A DNA stretch of 64,000 nt from Paracidovorax konjaci (GTDB taxonomy: Bacteria > Pseudomonadota > Gammaproteobacteria > Burkholderiales > Burkholderiaceae_C). The notes under the pieces were generated by a model that was given only the letters and a program-made list of their open reading frames with translations, did no database searches and was not told the DNA's origin. The stretch lies in contig NZ_FOMQ01000011.1 of NCBI RefSeq assembly GCF_900112675.1, positions 120,749 to 184,748 of the forward strand, written 5' to 3'. Of this stretch, positions 27,279 to 34,859 are shown piece after piece (position 1 is the stretch's first letter; each line of letters begins with the position of its first letter). The position numbers and the translations under genes are program-made.

Positions 27279-27974
27279 ATGACCGACCGCCCCATCCGCC
27301 ACCAGTACGAAGACTTCATGCGCCACGTGGCCACGCACGGCGTAGCCAAGGGCGACCGCACGGGCACCGGCACCCGCAGCGTCTTCGGGCACCAGATGCG
27401 GTTCGACCTGAACGAAGGCTTCCCGCTGGTGACCACCAAGAAGGTCCACCTGAAATCCATCATCCTGGAACTGCTGTGGTTCCTGCGCGGCGACCGCAAC
27501 GTGCGCTGGCTGCAGGAGCGCGGCTGCACCATCTGGGACGAATGGGCGCGCGAGGACGGCGACCTGGGCCCCGTGTACGGCGTGCAGTGGCGCAACTGGC
27601 CCACCGCGGATGGCGGGCACATCGACCAGATCGCGCAGGTGGTCGAGACCCTGCGCCGCAACCCGGATTCGCGCCGCATCCTCGTGAGCGCCTGGAACGT
27701 GGCCGAGCTCGACCAGATGGCGCTCATGCCCTGCCATGCGCTGTTCCAGTTCTACGTCGCACCCGCGCAGGAGCCCGGGGGCCGCGGCAAGCTCTCGTGC
27801 CAGCTCTACCAGCGCAGTGCCGACATCTTCCTGGGCGTGCCCTTCAACATCGCCAGCTACGCGCTGCTCACGCACATGGTGGCGCAGCAGTGCGACCTCG
27901 ACGTGGGCGACTTCATCTGGACCGGCGGCGACTGCCACGTGTTTGTGGAACCAAAAAACGTGCAGATTCATTAA
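27279..27974 (+). pseudogene. thyA: Host thymidylate synthase, 5' fragment interrupted by the element
   Basis: The first 220 codons (27279-27938) are a normal Thy[39 protein letters not shown], catalytic Cys in [11 protein letters not shown] and [19 protein letters not shown]. After GGDCH the frame enters the mobile element and adds 11 foreign residues before a stop at 27974. The nucleotide-binding Tyr and the whole C-terminus, needed to close the active site, are missing, so the fragment should be inactive. The rest of the gene is at 49349-49522. Joining the fragments at GACTGCCAC^ATCTACGAC gives an uninterrupted 277-residue protein. Confidence 0.95.
27939..27956 (+). repeat. Left terminal inverted repeat of the element
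   Basis: GTGTTTGTGGAACCAAAA. It matches the reverse complement of 49331-49348 at 16 of 18 positions; the two mismatches are at positions 7-8. Confidence 0.85.
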
Positions 27975-27975
27975 A

Positions 27976-27997
27976 AATCAACAACTTAAGTTGATTT
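27976..27997. terminator. Subterminal hairpin at the left end of the element
   Basis: AAATCAAC (27976-27983) pairs with GTTGATTT (27990-27997). An outer pair, GTGCAG (27960-27965) and CTGCAC (28002-28007), encloses it. It could end transcription of the broken thyA and the leftward XRE gene, or form part of the recombinase-binding region. Confidence 0.5.
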
Positions 27998-28087
27998 AAC
28001 GCTGCACTTTTCTCGATTTCCGCCATCTGCTCGCGCCTGACTGAGCCCAGCTCAGCACCTCAAGCAGCCCCCCCGTCCACAGCGGGC

Positions 28088-28399
28088 CTACTCCACCTGT
28101 TTCGGTGGCCGCCCCGGCTTGCGCTCTGGCAGCAGCGCCACTGCAGCCAGCCTTTTCGCCTCGTCATCTAGGTAGCTCAATGCCTGCTTGAGCAGTTTGT
28201 CGGGCGTCGTCTGCAGGCCCACTGCTAGGTTGTACAGAATTCTCACCGTTGGACTCTTCAGTCCCCGCTCCACGTCGGCAAGGTAGTTCCGATGCACGAG
28301 CGCCGCGCTCGCCAAAGCTTCCTGGGTCATGTTCAAGGAACGGCGCTTAACCGCAATGGTTAGCCCAACGACCGTATCCCAATCTGCTGAAGAAGCCAT
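28088..28399 (-). CDS. XRE-family helix-turn-helix regulator
   Basis: 103 residues. A lambda-repressor-type HTH occupies roughly residues 12-65: AVKRRSLNMTQEALASAALVHRNYL then DVERGLKSPTVRIL, with the typical ISxxE-like recognition pattern (here VERG). The C-terminus is basic (ERKPGRPPKQVE). It faces the left cargo operon across a 158-base divergent gap that has an AT-rich stretch near 28445-28485, so it probably controls that operon and itself. Confidence 0.85.
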   Translation of the reverse strand: MASSADWDTVVGLTIAVKRRSLNMTQEALASAALVHRNYLADVERGLKSPTVRILYNLAVGLQTTPDKLLKQALSYLDDEAKRLAAVALLPERKPGRPPKQVE

Positions 28400-28557
28400 G
28401 TACCCGAAGCTGTAGAGAGGCTTCGAGTCTTCCTAAGACGCAAAACGCAATAAATCCTCTATAGTGTGCATTTATCAATTAGACAACAACTCCTCACGCC
28501 ATCACGTACAGGGATGGCGCTGCTGGAGCTATACAGACGCGGGTACCGCGGACCTTC

Positions 28558-29007
28558 ATGCCAACGACAGCTCGTTCGCCTGAGTTCATCCACGCACATC
28601 AGGCAAATTCGCCTGGAATGTCCGAACTTCTTCACAAAGCGGCTCAGCGAACTCATTTGCCTTGGTTCAGCCTCACCTACCTCACGCATGATGACGGTGC
28701 AGGGGCATGGGTCACTGCTTGTGCACAGTCCATCAAAGAGCTTATCCTGCACCTGAGGACCGCACCCAATCCTCAGCTGGCCCATTTGCTCGTGATGGCC
28801 CCGCCGAGATGGTCTGCTGCCGGACAGTGGTCTCGCTTCAAAGTAGACATGGTCGAGCGCGGCGAGCACAACGGCACAGAGGTCTTGGTCTACACAGTAG
28901 CGAGCCGCGGCGAGTATTGCTTCGACTCGCCCGAAGTTGAGCCTTGCGATGTCACGCGCCGTCGCAAGGTCCTACACGTCAACTGGTACCGCCACTTTGA
29001 CATCTGA
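28558..29007 (+). CDS. Hypothetical protein, first gene of the left cargo operon
   Basis: 149 residues, no family recognised. It is soluble with mixed alpha/beta character; WFSLTYLTHDDGAGAWVTA is followed by a helical VTACAQSIKELILHLRTAP and C-terminal strands. The start is uncertain; an internal ATG at 28618 would give 129 residues. Its stop overlaps the next start (TGATG), so it is translated with the following genes. Confidence 0.55.
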   Translation: MPTTARSPEFIHAHQANSPGMSELLHKAAQRTHLPWFSLTYLTHDDGAGAWVTACAQSIKELILHLRTAPNPQLAHLLVMAPPRWSAAGQWSRFKVDMVERGEHNGTEVLVYTVASRGEYCFDSPEVEPCDVTRRRKVLHVNWYRHFDI

Positions 29008-29612
29008 TGCTTGCACTGAAGTGCAGTCGCCAATTGACGTGGCACCTGAAAACCATGAATGAGCTTCAAACAGCTGCTCGTCTTAGCGATGCGCTGGAAC
29101 GTTCCGGCTGGGGCGAATGGCAGCTTTCGCGGTACGCGAACGTCAAGCTCTCGATGGTTGAACAGCTTCTCGCTGGTTCGAGGATCGCTTCTGTCGGCGC
29201 GCTCTGTAGAGTTTCTTCTGTGCTTGCGCTAGACCTCATGTTACACGCAGCGCCGCCTGTAGTACGACAGGTTGGGCCAGTGAAAACGGTCGTCGACGAA
29301 GCCATCGAGAAACTGAACGCAGCGCCCAAACAGGAGAACCACATCGCGCTTCAGGCGCAGGCTTTTATTGAGTCGGAGTACGCAGAGCTAAGGCTTGTCC
29401 ATGATTTCATTGTCACGCTTGAGTTCAAGGAATTGGCACGGCGCCTTGCTGGGCGACGCACATTCGACTACGGCGGCCCGTGGCTCGTGGAATGGTTGAG
29501 GCAGCCTGACATAGGGCTCGGTGCGCGCCCCATTGCCCTTGTCACGCAACCCGGTGCCCGCTCGCTGGTCACAGCTCGGCTTGAGCAAATCATTCTCAAT
29601 GCCGGCGCTTAG
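29007..29612 (+). CDS. Hypothetical protein with possible N-terminal HTH
   Basis: About 201 residues from an ATG that overlaps the upstream stop; a second ATG at 29055 is possible. The N-terminal segment (WGEWQLSRYANVKLSMVEQL then GSRIASVGALCRVSSVLALD) looks like an XRE-type HTH. The middle is helical and charged; the C-terminus (GLGARPIALVTQPGARSLVT) is unlike known domains. It may be an operon-specific regulator or adaptor. No function can be assigned. Confidence 0.5.
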   Translation: MLALKCSRQLTWHLKTMNELQTAARLSDALERSGWGEWQLSRYANVKLSMVEQLLAGSRIASVGALCRVSSVLALDLMLHAAPPVVRQVGPVKTVVDEAIEKLNAAPKQENHIALQAQAFIESEYAELRLVHDFIVTLEFKELARRLAGRRTFDYGGPWLVEWLRQPDIGLGARPIALVTQPGARSLVTARLEQIILNAGA

Positions 29613-30141
29613 CACGTACATCTTCTTGGACAGCGAGTTCATGATGCTGGCGGACGGCAGCGCGCACATCTTCAGCCTGGGACTGTGCGGCCCCATAGAC
29701 GGTCAGGAGTTCTACGTTGAGAACGTCGAGATGCCCTGCGAGCGGCCCAACGACTTCGTTGCGGGGTTCGTCCTACCGCAGCTTCGCAGCGGGAGTGCGA
29801 AGGCACTCACCTCGACACACATGGGCATTGCCCTCGTCGCGTGGCTGCATCAGTTTGAGGGCCAAGCCCTGGAAGTCTGCTATGACTGGCATGTGGATCG
29901 TATGGCCCTGGAAAACCTACTGCAGCAGGCCGATCCATTGATGGAAATCCGGTACGACGCCTGTCCAGTGAGCTACCTGATCGAAGATGAGGCCGGCATT
30001 CGCGCAGCAGATGCATGTTGGATGGAGCTGGAAAGGACTCGCGGACTTCGTCGTCACCACGCCTTGGCCGACGCCCTGGCGCTGCGCGCTAGATTCATGG
30101 CCGTACATGGGGCCGAAGCCGTCGATGGAGGGGCTGTCTAA
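29599..30141 (+). CDS. DnaQ-like 3'-5' exonuclease domain protein
   Basis: 180 residues. The start shows exonuclease motif I with the D-x-E pair in YIFLDSEFMML; a mid Asp lies in CYDWHVDRMALENLL; a late HALADALALRARF gives the His/Asp of a DEDDh active site. Such small proteins cut DNA or RNA from the 3' end. It overlaps the upstream gene by 14 bases and the downstream start by one base (TAATG). Enzyme class is inferred from motif order; the substrate is unknown. Confidence 0.65.
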   Translation: MPALSTYIFLDSEFMMLADGSAHIFSLGLCGPIDGQEFYVENVEMPCERPNDFVAGFVLPQLRSGSAKALTSTHMGIALVAWLHQFEGQALEVCYDWHVDRMALENLLQQADPLMEIRYDACPVSYLIEDEAGIRAADACWMELERTRGLRRHHALADALALRARFMAVHGAEAVDGGAV

Positions 30142-30422
30142 TGATTGAACTCAAGTGCGTGCGTTGCGGATGGGGGCATGCCGGCGTGACCAAGGCGCAG
30201 GCCCAGAGTTGGGCAGATGAGGCGAACCGCGACAGCGCTGCCAGCGGCGAGTCGCCCGCTGCGAGCCTTGTGGTGTATCAGCGGTGCTTCCGGTGCCAGG
30301 CCAGCGCGCAGGACTTTGTTTTAGCCTGCCGTGAAGATGCCCCTGCCGGCTGCACGATTCAGCCTGCAATCGTCCCAGTACACAACCAATGGAGCGCCCG
30401 AGGCGATCCACACGGGACTTAG
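30141..30422 (+). CDS. Small cysteine-pair protein, probable zinc ribbon
   Basis: 93 residues. CVRCGWGHAG near the start and YQRCFRCQAS about 40 residues later give two CxxC pairs, the layout of a zinc ribbon. Its ATG overlaps the upstream stop. Function unknown; likely a nucleic-acid or protein-binding accessory of the operon. Confidence 0.55.
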   Translation: MIELKCVRCGWGHAGVTKAQAQSWADEANRDSAASGESPAASLVVYQRCFRCQASAQDFVLACREDAPAGCTIQPAIVPVHNQWSARGDPHGT

Positions 30423-30435
30423 GGTTGGCTACAGC

Positions 30436-30969
30436 ATGCATGTGAACGACATCATTCCGCGGCTCGGACTCGACGTGGGCCGCGTACTGATTGCGTCTGA
30501 GCAACCAGGGACCGAGGACACATCTTTCATCGGAGGCTCCATGACCGACGCGCTTGCCACCCCAGCCTACCCAGGCATGTTTGAGCATGTTCCTGTACTT
30601 GTGAAGCGGTTTCAGGGAGAGGTATGGCTGGTATCCAAGGCCGGGCGACGGGTCCAGGAGAGAACAATCCGTTGGTTGGCCCACCACAAGTTCTATGAGC
30701 GTACCGGCATCCAACCGGGCAACATTCGCTTCTGTAGGGAGCGTCCGCAGAAAGCCGACCACTGCCGCGAGCTGGGAATCACACACTTCATCGACGACAG
30801 GGAAGATGTACTCCAGCATCTCGAAGGCGTGGTGGCACATCGGTTCTTGTTCGGGCCGCAGACGCGCAAAGTGGTGGACCAACGGCTATCAAGACTGGCG
30901 ACGTGGGCGGATGCCACGGCGAAGGTAATGCCGGGTGTCGCCAGCGACAATCCGCACCGCATGTCCTAG
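30436..30969 (+). CDS. HAD-like hydrolase/nucleotidase-fold protein
   Basis: 177 residues. LGLDVGRVLI resembles HAD motif I with the nucleophile Asp but a Gly where the acid-base Asp normally sits. WLVSKAGRRVQERTIRWL fits motif II/III and THFIDDREDVLQHL fits the acidic motif IV. The loss of the second motif I Asp may mean altered or no phosphatase activity. It is the last gene of the rightward cargo operon and ends just before the convergent GHKL gene. Confidence 0.6.
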   Translation: MHVNDIIPRLGLDVGRVLIASEQPGTEDTSFIGGSMTDALATPAYPGMFEHVPVLVKRFQGEVWLVSKAGRRVQERTIRWLAHHKFYERTGIQPGNIRFCRERPQKADHCRELGITHFIDDREDVLQHLEGVVAHRFLFGPQTRKVVDQRLSRLATWADATAKVMPGVASDNPHRMS

Positions 30970-31030
30970 CGTTGCCGGATTGCCGCCTACCGTTTCACCG
31001 GCGCGATCCCAAAAGGCCGCGCCGGCCGGA

Positions 31031-32761
31031 TCACAGAACGTCCTTGACCTTATTCAGCAGCGTCCCGAGGAACTGGCCCCAGAACTGGGTCAGGTCTTGA
31101 TACTGATCGACCGGATTCGGATGCATGGACTCCGCCTTTCCATATGCGACGAGCAAGAGCGACATTGCCTCGATGCTCCGACGTGCTGCCTTGACCGCCT
31201 CGTCGCCGGAAACAGTTCCCGGGTCTCGCTGAGAAATGGCCTTCAAGGGCTCCCACATCTCTCGGTAGAAGGGGTGACGTGTGTTCAGGCGGATGATGAC
31301 CTGGTCGGCGACGTGCGTGGTGCTCAAGAAGACGTTGCCGGGGAAGCTCACCGACTCGATGACGAATGGCAGCTTGCGCTTGTCTTCGACGTACTTCTGT
31401 TGCTCCTCCGGCTTTGTGAAGCCGGCGTCTTCCGCCAGCTCCTTGAGTGCATCCTCAGGCCCGGGTGTGCCGGGCTGCGGCTCCGCTCTCGGCTTCGGCA
31501 TGGTCGCATCGACGCCCTTCACGGCATCCAGGATCGCACCGTGCTCCCCCGAGGCCTCGTGCTGTTGTCGAGATGCCTCGCCCCACACGTCGTCAATCAG
31601 CTTGCGAGCGGTCGGGATGTGCTTCTTAAGCAACTCGCGCAGCTTCTCGCGCAGTTCGCCGTGCGGCTCGACCCCTCGTTTGACGTTCCGGATGCCAAAG
31701 TAGTCATCCAACTCCGGGTCGAACGAGACCTCGATGCCGATGAAGCGGTCCGTGTCCTTCACGCCGCCAGGCAAGATGCGCGGCACGTTCGAATAGGCGA
31801 CCTCGCGGTTTTTGCGAACGAAGCTGAGTGCCCCCTCGTTCTCTGGAACACGCAAAGTCCTCGCCAGTGCGTCGCCACCCTTTCCTCGGCTACGCAACAC
31901 TTCTTTTGGGTACAGGGTCACCCGCAGGCGCGCGGTATGTTCTCCGACCTTCACCAAATCTTCGCCGATGGTTGTTGCGCGGTAATGGTGCAGCGCGCCT
32001 CTCTTGAGGTCGTCCCGCTTGTACTCCTTGTTGAGTTGCACGTCGGCCCAGGTTCGTTCCAACAGCATTAGGGGATCGTGCGGCACAAGGCCCTGCCCAT
32101 TGATCGAAATCTTGATGCCTCCATCGAGGAAGTGCCGGAAGATGCGCGACAGCTCCTTCTCAAGCTCCTGCCGGAGTTCGTTGAAATCGCGCGCAGCGCG
32201 GCCCTCTTCGAGCCTGTCCACGCGAGACCAGAGCACCACAGTGCCGGTCTCATTGGGAAACTCGAGCTTGAGGTCGGCAGGCGGCTCTGCGGGCGCCGGC
32301 GCGCTGAGCACCACTGACTTACCGGCGGCTTCTTCCTTGAGCGCCTCATCGAGGTCAAAATGGACGTGCAGCCAGTCAGCGCCCGCTGTGTCGCGACTCC
32401 AGACGTCGATGCGACGCCCGAAGTTCAGCGCGGCCAGCTTCGCGCCAACACCGTACTTGCCGATGGTGTCCGACCGCATGTAGCGAGACGAGTAACCCAG
32501 CACCAAGTAGCGGTGCAGGATGGCCGCTGGCATGCCAGCGCCGTCATCGCTGATCGCAATGCGGTGAACACGCTTTTTTCCGCGCTCCTCGCTTTGCTCC
32601 AGCAAAACGGCGATGTTGTTCGCGCTTGCCTCGATGCTGTTGTCGATGACCTCGCCCAAAGCCGTAGGCAGGCTGTGACCGGAGTCGCGCAGGGACAGCA
32701 GGGCCTGTCCGGTTTGGATCATCGGGATTTCGATGTCAATCTTTTGTGTCTTGGCGTTCAT
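31031..32761 (-). CDS. GHKL (Hsp90-like) ATPase domain protein
   Basis: 576 residues. The ATP-binding Bergerat fold is near the N-terminus: LGEVIDNSIEASANN (N box), IAISDDGAGMPA (G1) and SDTIGKYGVGAKLAALNFG (G2/lid), like MORC/MutL-type ATPases. The rest has no enzyme motif I recognise. I start at the ATG at 32761 because AGAGGAA lies at good spacing; a longer frame begins 30 bases upstream. Proteins of this class close around DNA on ATP binding. It ends a leftward three-gene unit with a GIY-YIG protein and a small protein, divergent from the DUF4007 operon. Role in defence is inference. Confidence 0.75.
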   Translation of the reverse strand: MNAKTQKIDIEIPMIQTGQALLSLRDSGHSLPTALGEVIDNSIEASANNIAVLLEQSEERGKKRVHRIAISDDGAGMPAAILHRYLVLGYSSRYMRSDTIGKYGVGAKLAALNFGRRIDVWSRDTAGADWLHVHFDLDEALKEEAAGKSVVLSAPAPAEPPADLKLEFPNETGTVVLWSRVDRLEEGRAARDFNELRQELEKELSRIFRHFLDGGIKISINGQGLVPHDPLMLLERTWADVQLNKEYKRDDLKRGALHHYRATTIGEDLVKVGEHTARLRVTLYPKEVLRSRGKGGDALARTLRVPENEGALSFVRKNREVAYSNVPRILPGGVKDTDRFIGIEVSFDPELDDYFGIRNVKRGVEPHGELREKLRELLKKHIPTARKLIDDVWGEASRQQHEASGEHGAILDAVKGVDATMPKPRAEPQPGTPGPEDALKELAEDAGFTKPEEQQKYVEDKRKLPFVIESVSFPGNVFLSTTHVADQVIIRLNTRHPFYREMWEPLKAISQRDPGTVSGDEAVKAARRSIEAMSLLLVAYGKAESMHPNPVDQYQDLTQFWGQFLGTLLNKVKDVL

Positions 32762-32787
32762 GTGTATTTCCTCTGTTTTTGCGGCCG

Positions 32788-33234
32788 TCAAATTTGTTCG
32801 GCGGCCACCATGGGCACAGCACTATCTTCTGGGCGCGGACGCATCAAGTGCGCCCAGGCCAGATCGTCCCTCGTGCTGCAAAAGGGGCAATTCAGTTCCG
32901 CTCCAGCTGGTCGAGCGGGATGGATTTTGTTGATGAGGCTTGGGGCTGCATGCAGCGCGTGAAACCACGCTGCCTCGAGTCGATAGGCCTGCAGCGGGGT
33001 CGCACATGCGTGCCACGCAACATGGGTCGCCAATGGCAGGAGGGGATGCCCGGCCAACCTGGTTTGGAGGCAGTGGTCCGACCTGCCGACATAGATGGGC
33101 AGTCCCATCTGAAGCAGCGTGTAGGCGCCTGGCCAGCCCGGAACGATCAGGGCGCGCAGCACCCCAGGCGTTGCGATGAAAGCGAATCGCGCGTGATCCC
33201 CGAACTCGAGTTCAGCATGCGAAGGCATGGCCAC
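32788..33234 (-). CDS. GIY-YIG-type nuclease-like protein
   Basis: 148 residues. GAYTLLQMGLPIYVGRS gives a GAY...IYVG version of GIY-YIG, LQTRLAGHP supplies the Arg region, and RLEAAWFHAL has the Glu metal ligand. The C-terminus holds a CPFC pair. GIY-YIG enzymes nick or cut DNA. It overlaps the upstream small gene by 23 bases and is 26 bases from the GHKL ATPase, so nuclease and ATPase should be made together. Confidence 0.65.
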   Translation of the reverse strand: MAMPSHAELEFGDHARFAFIATPGVLRALIVPGWPGAYTLLQMGLPIYVGRSDHCLQTRLAGHPLLPLATHVAWHACATPLQAYRLEAAWFHALHAAPSLINKIHPARPAGAELNCPFCSTRDDLAWAHLMRPRPEDSAVPMVAAEQI

Positions 33235-33577
33235 CCCCGCGATGCTCGGTCAGCCACAGCTCGATGTGCATGGAGGCACGCACCCGGCCGCTCCACACCA
33301 TACGACGCAAGCCACGCGCGATGGGCTGCGCTGGCTCGGAATCGGGGGTGGGACGCTGTACCAGGAGTCTCGCTTGCACCTGCTTCGCAATGAGCTGTTC
33401 GGCTTCCGTCAACAGCTCTTGGGCGTCGAAGTCGTCGAGCACGGACCTGCCGTTGAACACGAGGTCCAAAGCACGCTCAGCAATTCGGTACGGGGAGGAT
33501 TCAGGCTGGTGCTTCGAGAGAAGCACCTGAAAGGACGCGATGGCGCGCGATTGCGCCTCAGACAAGGAGATGGTCAT
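33212..33577 (-). CDS. Hypothetical protein, first gene of the GHKL/GIY-YIG unit
   Basis: 121 residues from the ATG at 33577, chosen because AAAGG precedes it; the frame is open from 33598. It is helical and charged (AQSRAIASFQVLLSKHQ, FDAQELLTEAEQLIAKQVQ). No domain recognised. It overlaps the GIY-YIG gene, pointing to one translational unit. Confidence 0.55.
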   Translation of the reverse strand: MTISLSEAQSRAIASFQVLLSKHQPESSPYRIAERALDLVFNGRSVLDDFDAQELLTEAEQLIAKQVQARLLVQRPTPDSEPAQPIARGLRRMVWSGRVRASMHIELWLTEHRGGGHAFAC

Positions 33578-33938
33578 GGTTCGCCTTTGTGTGCACAACC
33601 GCCCCTAGTGGGTGCAGCCACGCCTTACTCGACTGATTGCTTACCTGTTTCTGCTACCCCACCCTACGGTAGAGCAACCCGGTTAGCGGAACGTACTGTA
33701 CGGAAGGTGGAAGAGCGCGTCAAGGGGGAAGTGCCGCGCCAACAAGGTCTGTGGCCCGAGCGCGAGTTGCTGTTGCAAAAACAGTCGCAAAGCCGCACAC
33801 TGTGATTTTGTACAGACGATACAACATCGACAGGGCGGGTCTGATAGTCAGTGCGCACCGAGCGCGGCGGAACGTAGGCGTGGCCGGCCGGCACCGACCG
33901 GGCCGGACTGGCGAAGTCGTCCAGTTACACTACCTGCA
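33578..33938. promoter_or_regulatory. Divergent promoter region of the two ATPase modules
   Basis: 361 bases between the leftward GHKL unit and the rightward DUF4007 operon with no convincing gene. It contains TTGTA (33808-33812) and TACAA (33820-33824), a perfect inverted repeat with a 7-base spacer, and CGTACTGTACG near 33691. Either could be a repressor site controlling both operons. Confidence 0.45.
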
Positions 33939-34859
33939 ATGATTCAGCTACCGTCAGAGGCCCCTCCACAGTTTTCGGGGCATGAAACTTTTCCCTTGCG
34001 TCAGCTTTGGCTCCGCAAGGCGTACGACGCCGTCACTCAGTTTGACGAGCCCGCTCCCCGTTCGGTCTTCGCTGATGAAGAAGCCATCGTGCGCTTCGGC
34101 GTCGGTAAAAACATGGCTATGTCCATCAGGTTTTGGGCAACCGCCTGCGGGATCATCGAAGACGACGGTGGATATAGCCCAACACGCCTCGGCAATCTCC
34201 TTTTCAACAGTAAGAACGGCTTAGACGAATACTGTGAACGCACGGCCACGACGTGGTTGATGCATTGGCAGGCCGCAAGCACGCATGAGAAGACCACTAC
34301 TTGGTGGTTCCTCTTTAACCATGTTGCTCATCAAGTGTTCGACCGCGATTTCATCGTGGCGTCGCTGTCAGGATTAGTTGCCGAACACAAGCTGCGCATC
34401 TCAATGGCCACGCTCAAGCGGGACGTTGAATGCTGCATTCGCAGCTACGTCCCCCGCCTTGGTGGCGACTCGCCTGAAGAGATGAGCGAGCCGCTGCTCG
34501 GCGAACTCGGCCTCATTCAGCAAAACGCCAAGGGTGCCTTCGAGTTTCGGCGCGGATCGAAGCGCTCGTTGCCTGACGGGGTGTTCGCGTACGCACTGCT
34601 CGACTACTGGGAGCGCATGCCTCACGCCGGGTCGGTCATGGCGTTCGACCGCGTGGCCTACGACTATGGATCACCCGGTCGCGTATTCAAGCTCGATGAG
34701 AACGCCGTTGCCGACAGGCTGATGGCATTGGAAGACCTGACACGCGGACAGATTCAATGGACTGAGCAGGCCGGCATCCGGCAAGTGACGCGGCGGGAGT
34801 CTGCGCTGAATAGCCTGGGCGACTACAAGTACAAGCTACTGGAAAGCGCCTATGCGTAA
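33939..34859 (+). CDS. DUF4007 family protein, first gene of the candidate defence operon
   Basis: 306 residues. The N-terminus FSGHETFPLRQLWLRKAYD is the hallmark of DUF4007. FGVGKNMAMSIRFWATACG and TTWWFLFNHV also fit. DUF4007 proteins have no proven activity but are found beside PAPS-reductase-like and DndB-like genes in putative DNA modification or defence islands. It overlaps the next gene by 8 bases. The assignment to DUF4007 is firm; the biochemical role is unknown. Confidence 0.85.
   Translation: MIQLPSEAPPQFSGHETFPLRQLWLRKAYDAVTQFDEPAPRSVFADEEAIVRFGVGKNMAMSIRFWATACGIIEDDGGYSPTRLGNLLFNSKNGLDEYCERTATTWLMHWQAASTHEKTTTWWFLFNHVAHQVFDRDFIVASLSGLVAEHKLRISMATLKRDVECCIRSYVPRLGGDSPEEMSEPLLGELGLIQQNAKGAFEFRRGSKRSLPDGVFAYALLDYWERMPHAGSVMAFDRVAYDYGSPGRVFKLDENAVADRLMALEDLTRGQIQWTEQAGIRQVTRRESALNSLGDYKYKLLESAYA

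Noticed and set aside
33751..33942. 63-residue frame in the divergent promoter region
   Set aside because: Composition is not protein-like and it covers the likely promoter of the DUF4007 operon.
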